A stretch of DNA of 64,000 nt from Blepharisma stoltei. Its lineage: Eukaryota; Ciliophora; Heterotrichea; Heterotrichida; Blepharismidae. The notes under the pieces are model-generated. The model did not search any database, was not told where the DNA came from, and saw only the letters and a program-made list of their open reading frames with translations. Each line of letters begins with the position of its first letter. The first letter of the stretch is position 1. Shown here piece after piece: positions 42,664-54,165 of this stretch. Location of the stretch: positions 1 to 64,000 of the forward strand of contig CAJZBQ010000012.1 in NCBI GenBank assembly GCA_914767885.1, in the 5' to 3' direction. The translations under genes were made by a program, and so were the position numbers.

Positions 42664-45600
42664 ATGATTAGCCTTTATCTATCCATTACTCTCCTTTCAA
42701 TGGTATTTGGCCACTTGAAATGCGGCGTAGATGAAAGCTGACAGCCAATAATTAACAACTACACCCATCCAGGACGTGAGCTTCTGGCTGGGATGTCTCG
42801 AAGCACAACCCTCAAGCCAATTATAATGCCTGTATTATTTTGCTTTTAATTGCTTATTCATCATATTCAAGCAAAATAAGTAATAAGATCTCTTTATCAT
42901 AGAATTTTAAATGAGAGTAAAAATTCTAAGGCAGAGTAGAATTCATTTTGAGTACACCAGCCTAGGCATGACCGCAACCCAACAAAGCCAATTTGTTGAC
43001 AAAGTGGTCCCAGCTGCAAAACATTGGTTTTCATCAGTCCTAAGTGTGTATTCTTTGACTGAAACCATCGTCGTCCCATCAAGTGTGACAAGTTGCAATG
43101 GAGCTACTATCCCTTCATCGCACCACACAACTGGGGTCTCCGATGCTGACTTTATTGTCTATGTCTTTGGAAGCACCGCAGCATCTGGGTATCTTGCTAG
43201 AGCAGGAGCTTGTCTCCAAGAATCAGGAGGTCGCTATAATGTACTTGCAGGCTCTTACGAAATTAACATGAATGACTTCTTCAAATGGCCTGTGAGTGAC
43301 CAAATTGTCGTGACCCTTCACGAGCTTACCCATGCTCTAGCCTTTTCATCTTGGCTTTTCAGCAGCTACGTAAAACCTGATGGCACCCACTACGCTACAA
43401 CAGAAATAACTAAAACAGTTAATTATCCTAACAGAGGCAAAGAGGCTCCATGTCAAATGACCTTGATTTTTTGACAGTGCACATTTTATCGAAACCCATT
43501 TGGTCGAAAATTTTTGATAGTGCGACATTTGTCCGAAAATTAACGGTTTTTTGGTCAAATGCCTCACTTTAAAAAATTTTCGATCAATTTTTCGGTGAAA
43601 TGGACTCTATCAAAAAGGCAATGTCATTTGGCCTGCACCCAGACAAAGATGCTACTATTCTTATCTTGCCAACTGTCGCAGCCCAAGCCCAAACCATTTT
43701 TGGTTGTTCCACTGCAGAAGGAGTAGAACTTGAAGACTATGGAGGGTCTGGCTCTGCAGGCTCCCATTGGGAAATGAAGATTGTTAAAGAAGACTATATG
43801 GTTTCCGTACTTCCTTGGAACCCAGTTACTTCTGGACTTACACTCGCCTTATTCCAAGACTCAGGCTGGTACACAGTAAATTGGAACTATGCACAGCCAC
43901 TTATATGGGGACTCAACCAAGGCTGTGCGTGGCTTACAGACAAATGCATTACTACAGGAATTCCTCAACAAGGAATGTGCACGGATAAAGCATATGTAGG
44001 CTGCGACGTTTATAATATGGCAAAAGCTTATTGTGACATAAGCAACTGGAGCGCTGTACAATCACAATATCAATATTTCTCAGACCCAACACTTGCAGGA
44101 GGCAGTGGGTTCCCTGACTTTTGCCCAGTGCTAACTGGGTATTCTAATGGAGATTGCAGAGATACAGCTACTACTGCTTATGATTATTTTGGAGAAACGA
44201 CAGGCTCAGGAAGCAGATGCATGACATCAACGTTACTAAAGACAGCTTATATATTTGATGGAGATCTTCATTCAGTCTGCCACAAGGTAAAAAGCTGTGA
44301 AAGTGACAAGGCAGTCTTAGAAGTTGGAGGAGTCACAGTAAATTGTCCATTTACTGGAGGTGATGTGACTGTGACTGGGTTTAATGGCGTCCTTAAATGT
44401 CCAAACTCTAATATATTGTGTAGCGCTATGCCTTGCAAGAGTGCTTGCTATGGGCAAGGGATTTGTAAAGCTGGAGTTTGTCTTTGTGATCCTGGATATG
44501 GAGCAAGCGACTGCAGCGTTACCTGCCCTGACAACTGTAAAGCTTGTGATTCTGCTACAACCTGCAAGACTTGTTATTCAACTGCCACTTTAGTTAATGG
44601 GGTATGCACATGTCCTACAGGCAGCACATGGGACAGCACTCAAAAAATTTGTCAAGCCGGTAGCATAGTTGGCTGTGATGCCAGCTGCAAAGGATGTGCG
44701 ACAACAACTACTTGTGCTGACTGCTATTCAACAGCTACCTTGACTGATGGTGTCTGTACATGTCCTGAAACTTATGGATTTAACTATGAAACTCATACTT
44801 GCGTGATGTTTTCATGCCCAACAGATTGCAATGGCTGTAGCTCATCAGCTGGCTGTACATCTTGTTATGATGGACAATCATTAATTAATGGACAATGTCT
44901 CTGTCCTACAGGAACAGGCTGGAGCAAAAGCTCAAAAAAATGTGAGTCTTCTGTTATCACAGGATGCCCAGCTATCTGTGATGGCTGTGCAAGTACTACA
45001 ACCTGTTCAGCTTGTCATTCTACAGCTACTTTAACTGTTGACAATATATGTGTTTGTCCTGATGGCGCTGTATTCCAAGCAGGCACTAAAACTTGTGTAT
45101 TTACCAGTTGTCCTGTTTCTTGTAATGGCTGTGCATCCGCTAGTACTTGTTCAGCTTGCTATTCAACAGCTACTCTTACTGATGGACAATGTGAATGCCC
45201 AACTGACACAAGTTTCGATGCTAGTACATTGTCATGCAAATCTACAGCTATCACTGGGTGTGACAATTTATGTAATGAATGTGCGTCTACTACAGTTTGC
45301 AAGACTTGCCATTCTAATGCAATTTTGACTAATGATGGGAAATGTATATGCCCTAGCGGCAGTGCTTTTGATATTGCTACTAAGTCGTGCATTACTGGAT
45401 GCACAGCTGGATGCAGAACGTGCTCAGGGATCAGTGACTATAAGTGCTTAAGCTGCTATACAGGGTATTATTTACTTTCAGCGACCTGTGTAAAAGCATG
45501 CCCAACAGGGTATAATGTTACAACGACAGGCTGCGTTCTAGCGAACCCTAGCGTCTATAAAGCTGTTTTCCAGCAATGGAATAACACTTATTATAGCTCT

Positions 45601-48600
45601 GATTCTCCTATTCCTCTTTTCTTTGGTACCACTTCGTCATTCATGCCAAACCCAGATACAGATGATCCTATCCTCACCTATGGTAGAGGTCTTTATTATA
45701 CTGGAATATCCAAATCTCTTCTGCCTCCAAACTTCAAATATTCAAGCCGAGTTTCTCTTGCCCCATCCCATACTGTCGAAATGTGGATACGGCCTGATGA
45801 TTCTTCAAGCTATCAAACTTTGCTTCATAAATACGCAGACGAGTCTTTAGTCGAATTTTCTATTGTAAACACAAGGCTTAGGCTTATTCTTACCGCTTAC
45901 AATACATCGTCTGTAGCTTGGGTATCAACAATGACTGATGGTACCACAATAAACAGCAAACAATGGCAATGGGTTACATATACACTTACTTATGACCAGA
46001 ATTCACAAAATTCTATAATAATCTTATATGTAAACTCAGCCAAAGAAAATAAAGTATATAGCGGCTTGATTTTCCTTGACCTAGACACTGCTTTATATGC
46101 AGAAAGTTTTTCAGTTGGATCTAAATACTCAACTTCTGGGTATACATCAGGGTATAAAGGCTTCATTGCGATGCTTAATATATATAACCAAGCTTATACT
46201 CCGTCTTATAGTGGGAACACATGCATAGGAAACTTCTGTTTGGCTGATTGTGATTTCTATCAATATGCTGATACCACAGGAAGCTGTCAATCGTGTTTAA
46301 CAGCCTGCTCTTTATCATGCTGCCAAGCTAATAGCTGTGTTTTAAACGTTGATCCTAAATGCACATCTCCTATAAGCTTCACAATCTGTGCAGCTTGTGT
46401 GAGTGGAGCCAATTTAGAAGGAGGAAAATGCAATTGTATGAAAAATTCTTATTTTGATACCACAACTTTGACGTGTGTTTGCAATAGCGGCTATACTTTG
46501 ACTAATGGATATTGTGCTACATGTGGGAATTATTTTGCCAGCACTGAAGCCAAGGCTTATTTCTCTGAGGACTATAAAAAAGTAGTCATAAATTTCGCGA
46601 GATTTGTAAAAAGTGGCATTACGAGTACTTGTTCAGAGCTTTTCTATCAAAGCAGCTTACTCTCCCCCCATCCTTGATCGAACGGCTCGCCATCGTTCGA
46701 TCAAGGATGGGGGCTAAAAAAAAATTTTTTTGGGAAAAAACAATTTTATATATAAAATAAAATATATATATATACATAGTATTTAATAATTATTTTTACA
46801 GCAAAAAATTGAATTAATTTCATAAAAATACCATTTTTAAGATTTTGATTTATTAGTTACCTCTTTAAATTGTATAAAATTTTAATTTGTTCCTTATTGA
46901 AATAAAAATTTGTTTTTTAAATTTTAAAGAATCTCTATTTTTTAGATTATTGATTTTTTAAGCTTGATTAATGACTAAATCTCTTCGGATGGTTGATTCC
47001 GTAGCTTTTTGTCGTCTCAAAGTCTCTGAAAACAACTTCATAGGTGCATCTTCCCAAGCTTTTGATAAACTAATATATTTTTATATATATAAAAAATTTG
47101 CATGATATGAAAATCGTTCGATCGAGGATGGGGGTCAATTTCCCCAATTTTTAGGAATTTTTACAGTCAATCGTTCGATCAAGGATGGGGGGAGTTAGTG
47201 AAGCTAGGAAAAGACCCAACTTGTGTATGGCAGAGTAATACAGAGCTGCAAGTCTATTTGGGTAATAAATGGAATCTGACTAATGAAGCATTAGCATTAA
47301 ACCCACTTACAGTCCAGGCTGAGGGCACTGAGTGCACCTTAAATGTCCAAGATTTAAAGCCTGTAGTCCAATATATTTATGTTAAGCCGACACCGACAGC
47401 TGTTATTACAGCTCCAAATACATATTCTTTTGGATGCAACAAAAATGACTTAAAAATATCAGGAGACAGCTCTATAGGCTCAAATCTTCAATATGCCTGG
47501 TCCCTGAATTCTAGCCCATCAAATACAGCTTTAACCAAATATGTTTCTTCTATAACAGACCAAAAATTCAAAATTCCTGCCACAATGCTGACAGTTTCTG
47601 TTATTACTTTATCACTGACAGTAACAAATCAATTAAGCCAAGCCAATACTGCGAAGTTTACAATTACTATAAAAAATGAATATGCACTTGAAGTGACGAT
47701 TGATGGAGGAAGCAGCTCAAGTATTAGTGCGAGCCAAGGAATCCAATATAAAGCTTTAGTAAACACTATTTGTGGAAATTCTACTTCATTGAATATTCAA
47801 TGAAAATATGTTTCGTCATCCTTATCTAATTCGGACATTATGGTCGCAGGATGGCTTTTGGAGCAACAGGATGAACTCGAAACTTCGGCCAAAAATAAAA
47901 AATCGGCTGCCACGGGGTCACAGGTGGCAGAATTCTGGGGAGGGGTGAGTCTGGGCTAAATGGGCATCCCCTCGGCTATAGACAAAAAAAACGGAGGCGC
48001 AACACCAATCGAGCACTTCTGGAAAAGCATTATGGTGCCTGTAAATGACAGAGGTTATTCCAGAAGGAGGCATAGAACGATTTCCTCATACCCTGAGCAC
48101 TGCCAGGGGTCAAGAGAGTCCTTTACTGAAGTTTTTTGTCAAAGCAGGTTTGGGTGAGTCTCCCCGAAAGATGTCGACGTCGAGAGAAAAGGGTGCTAGG
48201 CGGCTTTAGTGCTTAGCGCCACACAAGCGTGAAGCTTAAGCTCGACTGGATCAGGGGCTGAAATAAACACCGCTTTAACCTTCTCTAACTAAAGTCTCTC
48301 TCTCATCCTTACCTCATTTAGGCAAAAATCCTATTTTTAAATCAGTATTTTGGTTAGATTTTTTTTTCTTCAATTCAATAATATTATTATTAAATTGCAA
48401 TATATTCTGAAAGATTTGTGGGGAGAATTGAAGAAAATATGGAAAAAAAAATTCATAGAAATAGATAACGAGATTAAAACGTTTATTTATGCGATAATGA
48501 AAGCGAGAAATGCTTGCTTAAATTTTGGGAATTTCTTTTAAATAATAATAATTTATGAATTATCGCGCATTTGCGCCTTATTTCTTTTATTTTTCATGAT

Positions 48601-51600
48601 AAAATTTCACAGAATTCTGCAGCATCAACTTTGTTTACTTGGTCCTTGTTCGTTTTCATAAATTTGTTTTATTTCTCAAAAATAACCTCTAAATGAGCAA
48701 GCAAAACTTTTGCTTAATCATGACAGAGAAGTTAGATACAGCAACCTCTGCATTTGACTCTTCTTCAATTTTATCTAACAGCAAGCTCAGCTACATTCTA
48801 AAAATCAAAGAAAACCAGCTAAAAGCAGGAAACTGGTTTGTTTATAACGCAACAGCGACTGACGGATTCGCAAATGGCTGGAGCACTCTGAACATTACAG
48901 TCAAACATTCAGATTTAGTACTCAAGCTAAACCGAGCTGATGGGACTGTATCTAATGATACAGATCTCTATATCAGCGCTTCTGATTCTTATGACCCTGA
49001 TGATTCAACCACTTCTTTAAGCTATAGCTGAACTTGTGTCCAAAATAATGCCCAATGCTTAGACTCCTCCGGGTCAAATCTACTAGGAGACGAGGTAAAA
49101 TCAACCCTAACTGTTCCAAAATCCAAGCTTAAAGTAGGCTCCGAATATACATTTACTATAGCGATATCAAAAGATACAAGAACCGCAAGCAAGTCTATTA
49201 CAATAAAAATAACTCAGCCTACAGGCAGCTCTTTATCAATCTCTTTTTCGCCTTTTAAGGTAAACCACCAGTATGGGCTTAAAATCATTGCTATAGTTTC
49301 CACCCTAAAGCAGCCTGGATTCTTATGGGCTCAGTCCTCTGGACCGACTCTATCTTCACTTTCTGAGCTGACTAAAAGCTTCATTAAATTTGCTGCCAAT
49401 TCAATGCAAGAAGGAACCTCCTACAGCTACAGCTTGACAATGACTTTTTCAACCACTTTAAGTTTAGTTGCATCAATTCCTTGGATTACTAATAAAGGAC
49501 CAATTTGTGACGGTATTGATGTGTCCCAGAATACAGACTTGACTTATACATTGTCTGGGCTAAACTGTGTAGATGGGGATGACCAAGACTATCCTTTGTA
49601 TTACCAATTTGGGGTGGTTATGAATAAAGTCCAATACTACTTAAATACTCCATGTACAGGGTCAACGTTTACTTTAGGGATACCTAGTGGTACCTGGCAG
49701 CTGACTATGAGGGTATGTGACAGTATGTGGACTTGTTCTAGCTTCTCCAAAAGTATCACAGCTACTTCTAGAAGGCTGCTTTCAGAAGTGGCATTAGCAG
49801 ACCAATATAGAGCTTCTATTCTAAACCCAGATATGATACCTTCTTCTATTATTATGTACTCTACATATACCTTAGACAACCCTACTCTAAGTTATATGTT
49901 TACTGACCTGAGCAGCTTTATTACTTCTCAAGACCCAATTGACGAAGGAATCCTTGATACCTGCATAGCTTGTCTTTCTTCTATGACAAGCCAAAGCTCC
50001 GTGATGACCCCAGACTTCCTAACCCAAACCTTCCAAATTTTGAACGAAACCTTGAAGGGCTATACAGATGAGATCACTGATTCTCAGGCCCAGTCTATAA
50101 TTGACATTATTTCTCCTTATTACAAAAATATCACTGATATAAGCCTTTTGCTAAACTTATTCCAATATATAGCTAATAGCTGGATGAGTAGCACATTGCC
50201 AGGGGACGCCAAAGAGTACTCAAATGGGATTCATTTTTCTAATACTAGAAAAAGTGGGGAAGATTTCTTGAATACTACTTATAAAGCAGGAACCCAGGTA
50301 ACTACAATTCTGCCGAACGCTACATTTACGAATGGGACTGTTTATGATTTTAGCATAACAGTATATCCAAATGCTGGAAATTATTCAGATATCATTGATA
50401 TTTCTACTTATAAGTCTGGAAGCTACCAAAACTATAACTTAGACATTGTAACACCTACTAGTGAGCCTTTGTCGAGCAGCTCAAGTATGATTACTATTAA
50501 TGCAAGCTTCACCCAAAACCCTGGGGAAGACTGGGATTGCTATATGCTTAATAATGGGAATTGGGAGACCGGGAAGTGCTCTATTATTTCAATCGTAAAT
50601 AATGTAGCCACTATAAGTGCCAAATCGACAGGATCCATACAGCTAGCTAAATCAGCTAAGATTATTCAGCCAGTTATCCGAGAAGACTCAGATTCAGCAG
50701 GAACAGAAGGTGCCCCTTCTATTGCTATGGGCTCAATAGTCTTTTTAGCGGCTCGTTTGGCTTTTGAGAGATACGGGACGTCCATAAAATGAAGAATCAA
50801 TATTTAATTAAAAGAAAAGAGTTAGTATCTCTTATAAATAAGAAAACATCATGTCCTTCAGGTAACTCATAATAAGGAGCAAAAAAACCATTTAAATTTG
50901 ACTGTAAAAATTTTTTTTTATATCACAAAAATAGAAGATTCTAGATCTCCACAAAAATGGAAACAGTTGAGTCCTTAAATAAAAAAGACCTAGTAACTAA
51001 CTCCCCCCCCCCCCTCCGTGAGCGAACAAAAAAAAATTTTGTTCGCTTACGGAGGGGGGTTAATTTTTTTTTTAAAAAAAAATTTATATATAAATTTTAT
51101 AAAAAATATTTTTTTCGAAATTTAAAAAAATCCTAATTTGCAAAAATTGGGAAGCAAATATTAATTTAATTTGCAAAATTTTATGTTTTAAAACGCAATT
51201 TGTTTAAAATTAAACAGAATTAGCTCTAGATTTCATTATACTAATTATCACTTATATATCAAAAATTTTTTTCCATTAAAATTTTTTCTATTAAAAAAAT
51301 TTTTGTTCACTCACGGAGGGTGGGTTTTTGGTCAAAAAATGGCGATTTTTCTAATGGTTTTGTTCGCTCACGGAGGGGGGGGGGGGGGAGTAAGCAAAAT
51401 AGACGATACCAGCAATTCATCAATGCAACCTAACGGTCTAGATAATTTGCGAGAGTCTAATGAAAATAAAAAAAATTCGATAAACGCTTGCTTCAATAAA
51501 AAACGGAATTGCTATGTTTATAAGTCAAAATTCAGCCAGTTAAATAAAAAACGAAATCCGTCTCTTTTTCTCAAGAGATAACGGTTTATTAGGTGCTGCA

Positions 51601-54064
51601 AAAACCTGCTTAAAAAGACCGTTATATTCGCGCAAAAATTAATATAATTTCTGCACCGATTTGCGTTGCAACACACATTAATATAGTGAAACGATGCTTT
51701 ATTTTGAGCCTTATTTATATTAGATTTTATGTCTTATATAAGAGAATTTAATATTATCTAATATTTCGAAACTATCAGCTTATGAAAATGTGAAATCGTT
51801 TGCTCAGTGAAAAAAACATTAAAAGGGCTCCTTAAAATAGAAATTTATTTTTTTAAGAAAAATAAATTAAAATTTTGTTATTAAATACTTTAGAGCAAGC
51901 TTTGCTTATTTATTGCGCTTTTTTTACAAATAGTAACAATATTTAACTCCCCCCCCCCCCCCTCCGTGAGCGAACAAAAAAATTTTGTTCGCTCACGGAG
52001 GGGGGTTAATTTTTTTTTTTAAAAAAATTTTTATATATAAATTTATAAAAAAATATTTTTTTCGAAATTTAAAAAAATCCTAATTTGCAAAAATTGGGAA
52101 GCAAATATTAATTTAATTTGCAAAAATTTATGTTTTAAAACGCAATTTGTTTAAAATTAAACAGAATTAGCTCTAGATTTCATTATACTAATTATCACTT
52201 ATATATCAAAATTTTTTTCCATTAAAATTTTTTTCTATTAAAAAAATTTTTGTTCACTCACGGAGGGTGGGTTTTTGGTCAAAAAATGGCGATTTTTCTA
52301 ATGGTTTTGTTCGCTCACGGAGGGGGGGGGGAGTAAGGTAAATCATACTTATTTCAGTTCTAAGTGTGCCTCTTTCAGTGGCTATTAAATATATTAAAAT
52401 TATTAAAAAATATATAAAACCGTTTTTCAAGACATATTCTTTCAAAATATATCAAAATGATGACCAAAATTTGCAATATTTTTTGGGTTAATTTCCTTAA
52501 AAAAGGTTTTTATAAGTTTTTTAATAATTTTAATATCTTTAATAGACACTGAAAGAGGTACACTTAGAACTGAGATAAGTAAGGTTTTACCTTAAATATT
52601 GTTATTATTTATACAAAAAAGCGCAATAAATAAGCAAAGCTTGCTCTAAAAGTATCCAATAAACAAAATTTTAATTTATTTTTCTCTAAAAAAATAAATT
52701 TCTTTTTTAAGGAGCCCTGTTTAATGTTTTTTTCACTGAGCAAACGATTTCACATTTTCATAAGCTGATAGTTTCGAAATATTAGATCATATTAACTTCT
52801 CTTATATAAGACATAAAATCTAATATAAATAAGGCTCAAAATAAAGCATCGTTTCACTATATTAATGTGTGTTGCAACGCAAATCGGTGCAGAAATTATA
52901 TTAATTTTGCGCGAATATAACGGTCTTTTTAAGCAGGTTTTTGCAGCACCTAATAAACCGTTATCTCTTGAGAAAAAAGAGATGAAATTCGTTTTTTACT
53001 GAGATGACTTAAATCCAATTTAGTGACATGATGATTTATTTTTTTTATTAAGAGAAGCGTTTATTGATTTTTTAATATATTCAGAATGGAATTGCAAACA
53101 AGGTATAACGTTAGTTTGCTATTATATGAAACTGTCAGATCTTATTTCTAGTACATATAAGTTGCTTATTTAATAGACTTAACAGTATCATAGTTTATAT
53201 AGCCAACAAGCTTTTTTCATTAAGACACAACAAAAAAAAATTTTACCGTCAAAATTAATGGTTTTTTTGCTCCTTATTATAAGTTACTTATAGTACATAA
53301 TGATATCTTATTGATGTGAAACACTGGCTCTTTTCTTTTAATTACATATTTGGTTTCTTATATTGTATACAGCCCGTATCTCTCAAAAGCCAAACGAGCC
53401 CTTTTTAGCGATTTTATTGTCAGGAGTTTTCATAGTTTTTGACCGAAAAAATATCAAAGAAAACCTCGACCTTAGTCTGCTTAAAAATCATTTGACCTTA
53501 AGCTTGCTAATTCCTCAGAAGTCTTTTACGAGGGTAATAAATGTGATCCATATAGCCACTGTGCTTTTATTAGAACTTGCTATTGTAGGAGCTATGTATG
53601 CCAGAGATAATCCAACTTCAGGAAATGAAGGAAGTTTTTCTTATCATGCCAGCAATTACTCAGCTGAAGACTTGATAAATATGGTTGTTGGGCTTCTACT
53701 TGGACAATTTGTGTCAGCACTGCTGCTAGGACTGAGTTTCGGCTTCCAAAGATCTCCTTTATTTAAAGCTATATTTTTACTGATATGTGGGATTTTAGCT
53801 TCATTAAGTATTGCTTCAACTATAGCGATGACTGTGGATTATTCAGCAGAAATTTCAACTTATTGGATTATAAGCTTTATTATTGTCTTGCCATTTGACT
53901 TCTTTGTCTTTCAAGCAATATTTGCAGTTATCAAATATTTCGTCACAAGAGAGAAGATGCCTTTGGAGACCCCAGATGGCTTTGTTACTGATTCCCAAAT
54001 TATGAAATGTGCTCCTGCGCTAGATGTAAGTGATCTATTCGAGAAAGCTCCTATTCATAATTAA
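42664..54064 (+). CDS. Giant leishmanolysin/REJ-type multi-domain membrane protein
   Basis: Five IESs (42822-42936, 43444-43649, 46658-47195, 47823-48732, 50746-53405) removed leave 6972 nt, 2323 aa. Order: signal peptide, then H-L-K-C-G-V-D-E, an M8 metalloprotease domain with the zinc motif H-E-L-T-H at His181 and third ligand His261 in G-S-H-W-E; six to eight Cys-rich repeats (about 45 residues, C-x2-C-x2-C...C-x-C-P) at 44520-45400; a LamG-like jelly roll (F-Q-Q-W-N...V-E-M-W-I-R-P); more Cys-rich repeats; PKD/REJ-type Ig folds with Y-S-W-T-C (Trp from UGA); a GPS-like C-Y-M-L...G-N-W-E-T-G-K-C; then at least five TM segments and a short cytosolic tail. Likely a surface protease/adhesion receptor. 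Known ciliate proteins combine these domains, but the exact architecture here is recognised only by eye. Confidence 0.87.
42822..42936. mobile_element. IES 1 of the giant metalloprotease gene
   Basis: 115 bp between TA 42822-42823 and TA 42937-42938. Excision joins T-L-K-P-I to R-I-H-F-E-Y, the classic P-I-R-I-H strand of leishmanolysins. Confidence 0.92.
43444..43649. mobile_element. IES 2 of the giant gene, non-TA junction candidate
   Basis: 206 bp between two copies of CAAAGA (43438-43443 and 43644-43649). Excision gives N-R-G-K-D-A-T-I-L-I-L in frame. Inverted repeats CAAATGACCTTG/CAATGTCATTTG lie near the ends, and TCGAAAA motifs recur inside. A TA-to-TA alternative (43429/43652) also keeps frame but deletes a family-typical R-G. 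Confidence 0.7.
44520..45400 (+). repeat. Coding Cys-rich tandem repeats
   Basis: About six units of roughly 45 codons with the pattern C-x3-C-x2-C-x5-C-x2-C-Y-S-T-A-T-L-T-x-G-x-C-x-C-P. Furin/EGF-like spacing, alternating with the phrase I-T-G-C or F-S-C-P. Confidence 0.8.
46658..47195. mobile_element. IES 3 of the giant gene, CATCCTTGATCGAACG MITE family
   Basis: 538 bp between TA 46658-46659 and TA 47196-47197. Left end CTCTCCCCCCATCCTTGATC, right end CGATCAAGGATGGGGGGAG. An inverted copy of the terminus follows the left end and a direct copy precedes the right end, the same plan as the GAGCGAAC MITEs. Excision gives Q-S-S-L-V-K-L-G-K-D. Confidence 0.93.
47823..48732. mobile_element. IES 4 of the giant gene, 910 bp with GC-rich core
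   Basis: Between TA 47823-47824 and TA 48733-48734 (a shift of 4 bp works equally). Removal joins V-S-S-S-L to D-T-A-T-S in frame. Bases 47850-48280 are GC-rich, unlike the AT-rich remainder, and contain only short open frames. No terminal inverted repeat seen. Confidence 0.85.
50998..51390. mobile_element. Nested MITE a, CTCCGTGAGCGAAC family, 393 bp
   Basis: TA-bounded, ends CTCCCCCCCCCCCCTCCGTG and GGGGGGGGGGGGAG after GTTCGCTCACGG. Almost identical to the copy at 51944, so both inserted recently into the foldback. Confidence 0.93.
51944..52333. mobile_element. Nested MITE b, CTCCGTGAGCGAAC family, 390 bp
   Basis: TA-bounded, second full-length copy in the left arm of the foldback. Complete structure: terminus, inverted terminus copy, AT-rich body with GGGAAGCAAATATTAATTTA, internal GTTCACTCACGGAGGG, right terminus. 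Confidence 0.93.
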
Positions 54065-54165
54065 TGAATTAATTACAGATAAGACTTGTTTTTATTTAAT
54101 ATAATAAGCTTTTTTCTAGACACAAATATATTATTTGCTTATTTTCAATTAATTTTTAATTATTC

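Larger units (their letters stand above)
50746..53405. mobile_element. IES 5 of the giant gene: 2.66-kb foldback with two nested MITEs
   Basis: Flanked by direct repeats CTTTTTAGCG (50741-50750 and 53401-53410) containing TA. The outermost 28 bp (GGCTCGTTTGGC...GATACGGG and its reverse complement) and long internal stretches are inverted copies: 51560-51940 pairs with 52590-53010, and 52340-52380 with 52540-52590, centred near 52460. Two near-identical MITEs sit in the left arm. Excision gives S-I-V-F-L-A-I-L-L-S-G-V-F, restoring one TM helix. Confidence 0.92.

Noticed and set aside
47960..48157. Small gene in the 910-bp IES
   Set aside because: 65 codons, no recognised motif, lies wholly within DNA that must be removed for the host gene to work.
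51303..51581. Open frames inside MITEs (such as 51303-51581 and 28656 onward before the true exon)
   Set aside because: They translate the MITE terminus and homopolymers, differ between near-identical copies and show no protein similarity.
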